From Erysipelotrichaceae bacterium (lineage in GTDB: Bacteria > Bacillota_I > Bacilli_A > Erysipelotrichales > Erysipelotrichaceae): a DNA stretch of 32,063 nt. Numbering within the stretch: the first letter of the stretch is position 1; the number at the start of each line of letters is the position of its first letter. The stretch covers positions 1 through 32,063 of the forward strand of contig JAFWFS010000023.1 of NCBI GenBank assembly GCA_017515475.1, read 5' to 3'. Below are positions 16,986-25,228 of the stretch, piece by piece. Position numbers and translations under genes: made by a program. Under the pieces are notes generated by a model that was not told the origin of the DNA, did not search any database, and saw nothing but the letters and a program-made list of their open reading frames with translations.

Positions 16986-18915
<1,930 letters not shown>

Positions 18916-18926
18916 CACGACGTAGG

Positions 18927-18960
18927 GAGAGGAATAAAAGAACTATTCCTCTCTTTTTTA
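18927..18960 (+). terminator. Intrinsic terminator of groESL
   Basis: The perfect 10-bp stem GAGAGGAATA (18927-18936) pairs with TATTCCTCTC (18944-18953) and is followed by TTTTTTA. Confidence 0.93.
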
Positions 18961-18965
18961 TTGTA

Positions 18966-18992
18966 TGAAAACAATTTTCAGTAAATATTTAC
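18966..18992. promoter_or_regulatory. Adjacent palindromes in AT-rich spacer
   Basis: TGAAAACAATTTTCA (18966-18980, 6-bp arms with a 3-bp centre) is directly followed by GTAAATATTTAC (18981-18992, a perfect 12-bp palindrome). The spacing suits dimeric DNA-binding proteins, but no regulator is recognisable. The surrounding 18961-19080 stretch has no gene. Confidence 0.35.
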
Positions 18993-19081
18993 ATAAATGC
19001 TGTAAAGTTTCACAGTATTTTCACATTACTGATATATATTAATAGTGTAAAAAGTTTTTTCATTTAAATTCCTTGTAAATC

Positions 19082-19115
19082 GAAAATAGGTTAGTAGACC
19101 TATTTTCTTTTATTT
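19082..19115 (+). terminator. Orphan terminator-like hairpin before tRNA-Arg
   Basis: The stem GAAAATAGGT (19082-19091) pairs with ACCTATTTTC (19098-19107) around TAGTAG and is followed by TTTTATTT. No annotated gene ends here, since groESL already has its own terminator. It may be a backup terminator or may end a short untranslated transcript. Confidence 0.55.
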
Positions 19116-19118
19116 ATG

Positions 19119-19124
19119 TATAAT
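19119..19124 (+). promoter_or_regulatory. -10 box of tRNA-Arg
   Basis: A perfect TATAAT lies 8 nt before the tRNA 5' end. No clear -35 was found; the -35 region falls in the preceding hairpin. Confidence 0.55.
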
Positions 19125-19132
19125 AGTTGTGT

Positions 19133-19207
19133 GGCCCCATAGTCTAATGGATCAAATAATCCCCTCCTAAGGGATAGTTACAGGTTCGATTCCTGTTGGG
19201 GCCGCCA
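19133..19207 (+). tRNA. tRNA-Arg (anticodon CCU)
   Basis: A complete cloverleaf: acceptor GGCCCCA pairs with TGGGGCC, with discriminator G and encoded CCA. The anticodon stem ATCCC/GGGAT holds loop CTCCTAA (anticodon CCT, reads AGG). The T arm is ACAGGTTCGATTCCTGT. It has its own -10 box. Confidence 0.93.
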
Positions 19208-19249
19208 TCCTTGTTTACTGATCTTTTAATAAAGATGAGATAAATCAAA

Positions 19250-20746
19250 ATGAAACAGAAACAGAATCTTCATCTGCAGAAACTGAAGAGCGGTCGGTCT
19301 GAAGCTGAAAGCGTAAGGATCGATGATTTTTTTAATGCCCTGGATCAGAAACTGGATCTTCCTCTATATGGAAAGAATCTGATCTTTCAGCACTTTATCC
19401 GTGCTTTTGAGTATTATCAGGATCAAGGGTGCGATGTAAATGAGATCTGCGAAAGAATAGATCCGAATCATCTGGGAGATTTCTTTGCATCGAATCAGCG
19501 CAGATCCTACCCGCTGGACAATGCCGCCATCATTTATCCGTTAGGCATGAAATTCGGACAGATGCCGATGTTCAGACTATCCGTTGAACTGAAAGAAGAC
19601 ATTGAACCGATACTGCTGCAGCTGGCTCTGGATTTCACCATGAAGCGTTTTCCGACTTTCTCCGCTGTCATCAAGAACGGTTTTTTCTGGCACTATCTGG
19701 AAACGACAAATCATATCCTGCAGGCAGAAGAAGAGAAAGACGTTCCGTGCAAGCCGATATCGATACTGTTGAGAAGCTACCGTTCTCTGCGTGTCCTATA
19801 TTATAAAAAACGCATCAGCGTAGAGTTCTTTCATTCCATTACCGACGGAAGCGGCGGGATGGTCTTCCTGAAGACTCTGCTGGGTGAGTACTTCAGGCTG
19901 CATGGGAAGATCTTCACTTACGGTTGCTGTGTAAAGAATCCGGATGAACTGCCTGACGAGGCGGAACTGGTCAATGAATTCAAGAACGCCCAGGGCAAAG
20001 GGGATTTCTCGAAATTCGTCGATAAGAAATCGATTCAGCTTGATGGAAAGCTCTCAAAGACCGGCGTTACCAGGATCATCCATTTCATCATGGACAGCGA
20101 TGAGTTGAAGAAGGTAAGCAGATCCTACAACGGTACCGTTACGGCTTATCTGTGCGCAATACTCATGCTGGCGGCAAAGAAGTCGATCGTCAGGAACGAC
20201 GGTATCTTCAACATCCAGATTCCTGTCAACATGCGCAAGTTCAATCATTCCGTTACATTACGCAACTACTCGATGTATTTCAATGCGACCGAGAATCTCT
20301 CGCAGATCGAAGACAAGAAAGAACTGATAGAAGATATCGCTGCCCAGATCAAAGACAAAGGCGATGAAACTCATATGAATCAGATGATGAAGATCACCGG
20401 AAAACTGATTGCTTCGTTGAATTTTGTTCCTTTGTTTATAAAAGTACCGATCGTTCAGACGGTCTATGGCTATCTGAGCAACAGCATCATCGGCTGTACC
20501 CTGTCCAACCTTGGCGTCATCGAAATGCCTCAGGAACTTCAGGATGAATTAGACAGATTCCAGTTTATTCTGATGCCGGGTATTCCAAACAGGGTGACAA
20601 GTTCCATGGTCACTTATAGGAAAAAAGCCGTCTTTACCGTGATCAAAAACTGTCATGAAACGGTATTTGAAGAAGAAGTCTACCGTCTTTTAGAAGAAGA
20701 CGGACTCGCCATAGAAACGGAAGGGAGCGTCGAATATGAATCCTAG
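19250..20746 (+). CDS. HxxxDG acyltransferase (condensation/alcohol acetyltransferase-like)
   Basis: This 498-residue cytoplasmic protein resembles the CoA-dependent acyltransferase superfamily (condensation domain, AATase, Pap types). The key motif is FFHSITDGSGG with His195, Asp199 and Gly200 (HxxxDG), the catalytic base. A later segment, YSMYFNATENLSQIED, and LSNLGVIEMP resemble the DFGWG-side region of the fold. Such enzymes make esters or amides from acyl-CoA or carrier-bound acyl groups. No carrier-protein, adenylation or other NRPS domain is seen, so it is a stand-alone enzyme. It overlaps the next gene, a multi-TM protein, by 11 bp, implying a joint membrane-linked product. Substrates are unknown. 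No good SD precedes the ATG. Confidence 0.82.
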   Translation: MKQKQNLHLQKLKSGRSEAESVRIDDFFNALDQKLDLPLYGKNLIFQHFIRAFEYYQDQGCDVNEICERIDPNHLGDFFASNQRRSYPLDNAAIIYPLGMKFGQMPMFRLSVELKEDIEPILLQLALDFTMKRFPTFSAVIKNGFFWHYLETTNHILQAEEEKDVPCKPISILLRSYRSLRVLYYKKRISVEFFHSITDGSGGMVFLKTLLGEYFRLHGKIFTYGCCVKNPDELPDEAELVNEFKNAQGKGDFSKFVDKKSIQLDGKLSKTGVTRIIHFIMDSDELKKVSRSYNGTVTAYLCAILMLAAKKSIVRNDGIFNIQIPVNMRKFNHSVTLRNYSMYFNATENLSQIEDKKELIEDIAAQIKDKGDETHMNQMMKITGKLIASLNFVPLFIKVPIVQTVYGYLSNSIIGCTLSNLGVIEMPQELQDELDRFQFILMPGIPNRVTSSMVTYRKKAVFTVIKNCHETVFEEEVYRLLEEDGLAIETEGSVEYES

Positions 20747-21314
20747 GATCATTTATCCGATACCGGAGAGGCAGAGTTCCTTCTACCGTACTTTGCGCAA
20801 TATCGTCAGGATCGTTTTCCTGTGCGCATCCGCTGTATGCCTGCTGGTAAATCTTCTGGTAAAAGGAAAGATGTGGAGTCTGATCGTCATCTGGTCCCTG
20901 TTCAGTATCTGGAAACTGGTATTCTCCTTAAGAATGGTAGAATTCTCCATCTTTTCCCATACGATCAGGATTTCTTTCTACCTGGCTGTTCTGCTGCTTC
21001 TGATTGAACATTTTCTGGCAAGAGGATGGGCTCAGACCGTCATCCCGATCGTTCTGTTTACCTTCCTGCTGCTGATGATCATCATTTTCTACGTGACCTA
21101 CGACAGAAAGGCGCGGCATTTAAGTTCCATCATGCTTCTGGGAATACTGTGTCTGGCAAGCATCCCGTATTCCATTCACAGCTGGCCGATCACCAACTGG
21201 GTCGCATTTGCTTTCTCTACGGCTTCTTTTGTTCTCTTCCTTGTGATGGTTATCATCAACCGGAAAGACATCCTGTACGAACTGAAAGTGCGTCTAAACA
21301 CAAAACAGAGCTGA
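20736..21314 (+). CDS. Multi-TM membrane protein (DUF6320-like)
   Basis: This 192-residue protein has about six predicted transmembrane helices. It starts with a short cytoplasmic segment, NPRIIYPIPERQSSFYR, and ends with a basic tail after MVIINRKDILYEL. It follows the HxxxDG acyltransferase with an 11-bp overlap. I recall this pairing in other Firmicutes, with the partner called DUF6320; that naming is from memory and not checked. The SD-like GGGAG lies inside the acyltransferase gene. The N-terminal Cys/Pro-poor soluble stretch gives no catalytic motif. It could anchor the enzyme or export its product. Confidence 0.8.
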   Translation: MNPRIIYPIPERQSSFYRTLRNIVRIVFLCASAVCLLVNLLVKGKMWSLIVIWSLFSIWKLVFSLRMVEFSIFSHTIRISFYLAVLLLLIEHFLARGWAQTVIPIVLFTFLLLMIIIFYVTYDRKARHLSSIMLLGILCLASIPYSIHSWPITNWVAFAFSTASFVLFLVMVIINRKDILYELKVRLNTKQS

Positions 21315-21318
21315 TCGC

Positions 21319-21347
21319 TTGAGTTATTTCCGCTTAGATTCTATACT
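21319..21347 (+). promoter_or_regulatory. Promoter of rubrerythrin
   Basis: TTGAGT (21319-21324), a 17-bp spacer and TATACT (21342-21347) form a good sigma-A promoter. The AAGGAG site follows at 21365-21370. Confidence 0.65.
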
Positions 21348-21376
21348 TAAGGTAGCAAACAAAAAAGGAGACAGTT

Positions 21377-21916
21377 ATGGCAAACAAATACGCTGGTACA
21401 CAGACAGAAAAGAACCTGCAGGCTGCTTTTGCGGGTGAATCGCAGGCTAGAAACAAGTACACTTATTTTGCTTCTACGGCAAAAAAAGAAGGATATGAAC
21501 AGATTGCCGCACTTTTCCTGAAAACCGCAGACAACGAAAAAGAACACGCCAAGATGTGGTTCAAGGAACTGGAAGGCATCGGAACGACCGCCGAGAATCT
21601 GGCTGCCGCTGCAGATGGTGAAAACTACGAATGGACAGACATGTACGAGGACTTCGCAAAGACGGCAGAAGAAGAGGGTTTCAAGGCTCTGGCTATCAAG
21701 TTCAGAATGGTAGGAGCGATCGAGAAACACCACGAAGAAAGATACAGAGCGTTATTGCACAACGTTGAAGCGCAGGAAGTATTCGCCAAATCCGAGGTCA
21801 AGGTATGGGAATGCCGCAACTGCGGTCATATCGTTGTAGGACCTAAGGCTCCGGAAATGTGTCCGGTATGCGCACATCCGAAGTCATACTTCGAAGTCAA
21901 CGCCGAGAACTACTAA
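21377..21916 (+). CDS. rbr: Rubrerythrin
   Basis: This 179-residue cytoplasmic di-iron peroxidase of anaerobes reduces hydrogen peroxide. The ferritin-like domain (1-140) carries the metal-binding glutamates in [25 protein letters not shown] and [12 protein letters not shown]. The C-terminal rubredoxin-like domain (about 145-179) has two CxxC pairs, CRNCGH and CPVCAH, for one iron. Length and order are canonical. It is monocistronic with its own promoter and terminator. Its presence fits an anaerobic or microaerotolerant lifestyle. Confidence 0.96.
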   Translation: MANKYAGTQTEKNLQAAFAGESQARNKYTYFASTAKKEGYEQIAALFLKTADNEKEHAKMWFKELEGIGTTAENLAAAADGENYEWTDMYEDFAKTAEEEGFKALAIKFRMVGAIEKHHEERYRALLHNVEAQEVFAKSEVKVWECRNCGHIVVGPKAPEMCPVCAHPKSYFEVNAENY

Positions 21917-21950
21917 AAAAAATCAGATGTCTATGGACATCTGATTTTTA
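21916..21950. terminator. Bidirectional terminator between rubrerythrin and the murD operon
   Basis: An 11-bp perfect stem AATCAGATGTC/GACATCTGATT with loop TATG is flanked by an A run on the left and a T run on the right. It should therefore act for rubrerythrin (plus) and for the convergent minus-strand operon. Confidence 0.9.
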
Positions 21951-21972
21951 TGTAATCATTTCTGAACCGGTT

Positions 21973-21996
21973 AAGACCGTCTGACGGTCTTTTCAT
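21973..21996 (+). terminator. Hairpin, possible second terminator
   Basis: AAGACCGT (21973-21980) pairs with ACGGTCTT (21984-21991) over a CTG loop, then TTCATCTTCTTT. The T-rich side is on the plus strand. An AGACCGTC copy recurs at 22057-22064. Confidence 0.5.
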
Positions 21997-22038
21997 CTTC
22001 TTTCCAAGTGATAAACTCTAAACAGGAGGAATCGGCTT

Positions 22039-22071
22039 ATGATGCACTATCCTTTCAGACCGTCGGCCTGA
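22039..22071 (+). CDS. Ten-codon ORF with a strong ribosome-binding site
   Basis: AGGAGGA (22024-22030) lies 8 nt before ATG-ATG, which opens MMHYPFRPSA and stops at 22069-22071. It is antisense to the last codons of the minus-strand gene. Nothing on the plus strand follows it. It may be a leader peptide, a gene fossil or chance; I cannot tell which. Confidence 0.25.
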   Translation: MMHYPFRPSA

Positions 22072-22298
22072 CGCTGCATGTTTTCAACGACGATATCGTG
22101 AATATCGCCTAATGAAGAACAGTATTCCAGAATCTCCCATGGCCGGTTGGTATGAAAGTGGATCTTGATAAGGTCTTCGTCGCCTATTACCAGCAGGCTG
22201 TCGCCTTCAAAGTTCTGAGCGATGTAATCGAAGATTTCATCTTCCGAAAGACCATGTCCTGCAATCAGCAGCTGGGTATCAAATCTGAATTCCAACAT
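22047..22298 (-). CDS. Stand-alone FakA/YloV middle-domain-like protein
   Basis: This 83-residue protein matches, by recall, the region of fatty-acid-kinase FakA (YloV, DAK-like) that follows its kinase domain. The telling segment is EGDSLLVIGDEDLIKIHFHTNRP plus the ending DIVVENMQRQ; the family version is GDSLVVV, a KVHxHT motif and IKIENMREQ. The His-x-His-Thr is kept. Only this domain is present, without the ATP-binding kinase part. It lies 53 bp after murI with an AAAGGAAA site. It may bind a fatty-acid-binding protein (FakB/DegV type) or be a regulatory fragment; the function is not known. Confidence 0.75.
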   Translation of the reverse strand: MLEFRFDTQLLIAGHGLSEDEIFDYIAQNFEGDSLLVIGDEDLIKIHFHTNRPWEILEYCSSLGDIHDIVVENMQRQADGLKG

Positions 22299-22351
22299 AT
22301 CGTATTTCCTTTCATTAATGAAAAACAGTGCATCTTTTCGATGTATCCAGA

Positions 22352-23134
22352 TTATGCTTTGTCGATTTCTATGTTTTTCAGGATCGCAGAGGCAGTTTTT
22401 TTAAATCTCTCTGGATCGGCCGTCACCAGATAGATCCTCTCTGGTTCACAGTCTTTATTCAAAAGATCACGCTTCATCAAGAGTTCCTTCAGATCACCGA
22501 TGGCACACGCAGAGGAAGATATCACATGAATATCCGGAAGCAGGTCTTTCACTTTCTTTTGCAGAACGTCATAGTGGGTACAGCCGAGGATGACTGTATC
22601 GATCTGTCTGTCTTTCAATTGCTTCAGATAAGCCTTAAGGATCTCTGCCATTTCAGGATCATCGGCGGTCCTTCCTGATTCGATCATCGGAGCGAGTTCA
22701 GGACAGGCAATTGAATAAACTTCAATATCCGTATCAATTGCATGAACGGCTTTTTCATATTTTCCTGATCTTACCGTAGCTGGAGTCGCCAGAACGCCGA
22801 TCTTTCTGTTTTTTGTCTCTCTGCAGGCTTCTCTTGCTGCCGCTTCGATCACCCCCAGTACAGGAACCGATGTCTGTTTCTGCAAGGTTTTTCTGGCAGC
22901 GGAATCCGCCGTATTGCAGGCAATGAGGAGAGCCTTTAAATCATATCTGTTAAGGATGTCAAAATCATTCAGTGAGCATTCTATGATCTGTTCCTTCGAC
23001 TTGGAACCGTACGGCATGTTCAAGGTATCCGCAAGAAAAACGACATTTTCGTTCGGCAGTTCTTCAATCAGATGTTTTACGGCAGTCAGTCCTCCGATTC
23101 CGGAGTCGAAGACACCTATGTATTCTCTTTTCAT
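22352..23134 (-). CDS. murI: Glutamate racemase
   Basis: This 260-residue cytoplasmic enzyme converts L-glutamate to the D-glutamate needed by MurD. The family motifs are VFDSGIGGLT (catalytic-base region Asp10), LADTLNMPYG, ACNTADSAA with catalytic Cys73, GVIEAAA and ILGCTHYDVL with catalytic Cys185. The length is normal. Its start overlaps the end of murD by 4 bp (ATGA), so both enzymes of D-Glu supply and use are made from one transcript. Confidence 0.96.
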   Translation of the reverse strand: MKREYIGVFDSGIGGLTAVKHLIEELPNENVVFLADTLNMPYGSKSKEQIIECSLNDFDILNRYDLKALLIACNTADSAARKTLQKQTSVPVLGVIEAAAREACRETKNRKIGVLATPATVRSGKYEKAVHAIDTDIEVYSIACPELAPMIESGRTADDPEMAEILKAYLKQLKDRQIDTVILGCTHYDVLQKKVKDLLPDIHVISSSACAIGDLKELLMKRDLLNKDCEPERIYLVTADPERFKKTASAILKNIEIDKA

Positions 23135-24468
23135 AATGCGTTTACGATTTCCTTGAAATGTCTTCCTCTTTCTTCATATCCGGAATACTGGTCGAAACTG
23201 GAAGTGGTAGGGGAAAGAAGAACGGTGTCGCCTGCGACCGCCAGATTTTCCGCTTCACGAACGGCTTCGTCCAGTGTTGTGACGATGATCGGATCTTCAC
23301 AAAGATCGAACGCTATCCTTCTGCCGGACTGACCGAAACCGATGATCTTTTTTACGCAGCCGAGGTGTTTTCTCATTTCTGTCATGTCCAGACCTTTCTC
23401 GTAGCCCCCAACAAGCAGAATGACGCCTTTCTCAAAAGAATTCAGAGCCGTAATCGTCGCATCGGTATTGGTTCCCTTGGAGTCGTTGTAGTATCTGACT
23501 CCGTTTCTTTCCCGAACGAACTCGATGCGGTGTTCTACGCCTTTAAATGCTTCTATCGTCTTGACGATGTCTTCGTTGGATATGCCCAACAGTTTTGCAG
23601 CCGTTACCGCGATCATGACATTCTGGATATTGTGTTTCCCTACCAGGGATATGCTGTTCAACGGCAGCACGGCTTCATCGTCGATGAAGATGTATCCGTC
23701 TTTCAGGAATGAGAAAGTGTTCTGCGATTCCAGAGAAAAAGACCTGATCTGACAGTGGACCGGATATTTCTCCGTGTATTCTTTCAGGACTGCGTCATCG
23801 GCATTGCACAGGAAAACATCATCGTCTTTCATGTTCCGATAGACTTCCGTTTTGGATTTATAGTAGGCATCCAGAGAACCCATGGTCTCCAGATGATCTG
23901 GCGTCAGATTGATGATGACTGCGATTTCCGGCCTGAAAACGTCGATATCGACCAGCTGATGATTGGAGATCTCCAAAGAGATATAATGACCTTCTTCTTC
24001 CATAAGATCGTGTTCCAGAACAAGTTCACATAGAGGCGTACCGATATTGCCTCCGACATGAGCTTTCTCTTTAAATGCCGTTTTCAGCAGTTCATACATC
24101 AGTGCGGTCGTTGTCGTCTTTCCGTTTGTTCCGGTAATGGCGATGTAATGCTGAGGCTTGGATACCTGATATGCCAGTTCGATTTCCGTAATGATCGGAA
24201 TCTTTCTTTCTTCCAGCTTTCTTACGATAGGAGATACCGGAGGAACGCCCGGATTCTTGATTACAAGGTCAAAGTCCCGTTCAAAAACGGACATGTCCTG
24301 ATTGAGAATCTCTACGCCGATAGACTCCAGGTATTCTTTTTCTTTCTGATTCGGTTCTTTTTTCTCCGAGAGAGTGATCTGCGCACCCAGTTTATGCAGT
24401 ATCTTGATTGCAGCCATGCCTGATCTTGCCAGACCGACTACCAGTACTTTCTTGTTCTTGTATTCCAT
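23131..24468 (-). CDS. murD: UDP-N-acetylmuramoylalanine--D-glutamate ligase
   Basis: This 445-residue cytoplasmic Mur ligase adds D-glutamate to UDP-MurNAc-L-Ala. The N-terminal domain begins KKVLVVGLARSGMAAIK, typical of MurD. The ATP-binding loop is ITGTNGKTTTTALM (about 113). Later blocks are LEISNHQLVD, INLTPDHLE and VEHRIEFV, followed by the C-terminal YNDSKGTNTDA and LLSPTTSSFDQY. The start ATG lies 7 nt after a TAAAAT box without a proper SD, so a leaderless transcript is likely. It is first in the murD-murI-FakA-like operon. No other cell-wall genes (dcw cluster) are next to it. Confidence 0.96.
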   Translation of the reverse strand: MEYKNKKVLVVGLARSGMAAIKILHKLGAQITLSEKKEPNQKEKEYLESIGVEILNQDMSVFERDFDLVIKNPGVPPVSPIVRKLEERKIPIITEIELAYQVSKPQHYIAITGTNGKTTTTALMYELLKTAFKEKAHVGGNIGTPLCELVLEHDLMEEEGHYISLEISNHQLVDIDVFRPEIAVIINLTPDHLETMGSLDAYYKSKTEVYRNMKDDDVFLCNADDAVLKEYTEKYPVHCQIRSFSLESQNTFSFLKDGYIFIDDEAVLPLNSISLVGKHNIQNVMIAVTAAKLLGISNEDIVKTIEAFKGVEHRIEFVRERNGVRYYNDSKGTNTDATITALNSFEKGVILLVGGYEKGLDMTEMRKHLGCVKKIIGFGQSGRRIAFDLCEDPIIVTTLDEAVREAENLAVAGDTVLLSPTTSSFDQYSGYEERGRHFKEIVNAL

Positions 24469-24475
24469 CCTAGTT

Positions 24476-24481
24476 ATTTTA
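24476..24481 (-). promoter_or_regulatory. -10 box of the murD operon
   Basis: TAAAAT on the minus strand ends 7 nt before the murD ATG, so transcription would begin at or beside the start codon. The -35 region (TTTTAT) is poor. Confidence 0.45.
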
Positions 24482-24490
24482 ACATTATTA

Positions 24491-24519
24491 TTGACTTAAT
24501 AAAACGATTAGGTTTTAAT
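24491..24519 (+). promoter_or_regulatory. Promoter of the DUF1934-rpoE operon
   Basis: TTGACT (24491-24496), a 17-bp spacer and TTTAAT (24514-24519) form a near-consensus promoter. The ATG is at 24530, so the leader would be only a few nucleotides, and no SD is present. Confidence 0.6.
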
Positions 24520-24529
24520 ATATGCAGTT

Positions 24530-24865
24530 ATGGTAAAAGTAGTACTCAGCCATCCCGATACCGGTTATCTGGAGAAAACGCTTGTGGAAGATGTTTCCGA
24601 CAGGCGCTGTTTTATGTATGCCGATCAGGAAGGCGCGCAGTGCGAGTTCTGCATCTATGAAGACGGTCTCAGCTTTTTCAGGCAGGCGGATGACCATATG
24701 CTGGAACTGCATCTGAAGGAGGATGCATACGCGAAAATCATCACCGAAGAAGGAATTCTAAGATTTGATGTAAAAGTGGTTGATTTTAAAATGAATAGTG
24801 ATATATTGATAGTACGTTACATCATTAATGATGAAAACAGAACAATAGAGATTAAGTATTATTAG
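24530..24865 (+). CDS. DUF1934 protein (YwiB-like beta-barrel)
   Basis: This 111-residue protein is probably beta-rich throughout. It contains MYADQEGAQCEFCIYEDGLSFFR and ends IVRYIINDENRTIEIKYY, like DUF1934/YwiB, a calycin-like small barrel of unknown role. In Bacillus, ywiB is near argS and rpoE; here rpoE follows 13 bp downstream, supporting the match, while argS is absent. The ATG follows a promoter directly, with no SD. No catalytic residues can be named. Confidence 0.8.
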   Translation: MVKVVLSHPDTGYLEKTLVEDVSDRRCFMYADQEGAQCEFCIYEDGLSFFRQADDHMLELHLKEDAYAKIITEEGILRFDVKVVDFKMNSDILIVRYIINDENRTIEIKYY

Positions 24866-24878
24866 GAGTTTACGAATA

Positions 24879-25193
24879 ATGGCTTGTGCTAAATCAATGA
24901 CGGATGTTGCTTTTGAAATCATGTCCAAGAAGAAACGTGCGATTCAGTTCAAGAAGCTGTGGGAAGAGGTTTCCAAGGTATACGGCGTTAGAAACGATCA
25001 GGTTGCGCAGTTCTATGCGGACATGACTCTGGATTCAAGATTTGTATCGCTGAAGGGAAACAGATGGGACCTGATCAACCGTCACAAATTCGAGGAATCG
25101 CATGTGGACATCTCGCAGATCGAACTGGACGAAGATGAACCGGAAGAGGGCGAAGAAGATCCTGACATCGTCTCTGAGAAGGAGAATTATTAA
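24879..25193 (+). CDS. rpoE: RNA polymerase delta subunit
   Basis: This 104-residue protein has an N-terminal HARE-HTH domain (about 1-68: MTDVAFEIMSKKKRAIQFKK, QFYADMTLDSRFVSLKG, WDLINRHKFEE). A highly acidic C-terminal tail follows (about 75-104, DEDEPEEGEEDPD). Delta aids core-enzyme recycling and promoter selectivity in Firmicutes. The acidic tail is much shorter than the roughly 80 residues of Bacillus subtilis RpoE. The gene has a TAGGAG site, follows the DUF1934 gene in one operon and ends in a terminator. Confidence 0.92.
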   Translation: MACAKSMTDVAFEIMSKKKRAIQFKKLWEEVSKVYGVRNDQVAQFYADMTLDSRFVSLKGNRWDLINRHKFEESHVDISQIELDEDEPEEGEEDPDIVSEKENY

Positions 25194-25215
25194 AGACTCG
25201 AAGGAGTCTTTTTTT
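25192..25215 (+). terminator. Terminator of rpoE, abutting the next promoter
   Basis: The stem AAAGACTC (25192-25199) pairs with GAGTCTTT (25204-25211) over a GAAG loop, with a T run to 25215. The next gene's -10 begins two bases later. Confidence 0.9.
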
Positions 25216-25216
25216 G

Positions 25217-25222
25217 TATAAT
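25217..25222 (+). promoter_or_regulatory. -10 box of the HAD-ispF operon
   Basis: A perfect TATAAT ends 6 nt before ATG 25229. There is no SD, and the -35 position falls inside the preceding terminator stem. Confidence 0.55.
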
Positions 25223-25228
25223 GAACGT

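Noticed and set aside
21317..21376. Possible cis-regulatory RNA before rubrerythrin.
   Set aside because: The short leader has no stable hairpin; a simple sigma-A promoter and SD explain the region.
23158..24423. Several plus-strand frames (up to 184 codons) inside murD.
   Set aside because: They are antisense shadows of a fully conserved Mur ligase with no ribosome sites.
25214..25228. TTG 25214 as the start of the HAD protein.
   Set aside because: It lies within the T run of the rpoE terminator and ahead of the -10 box, so it would not be on the transcript; motif I sits right after ATG 25229.
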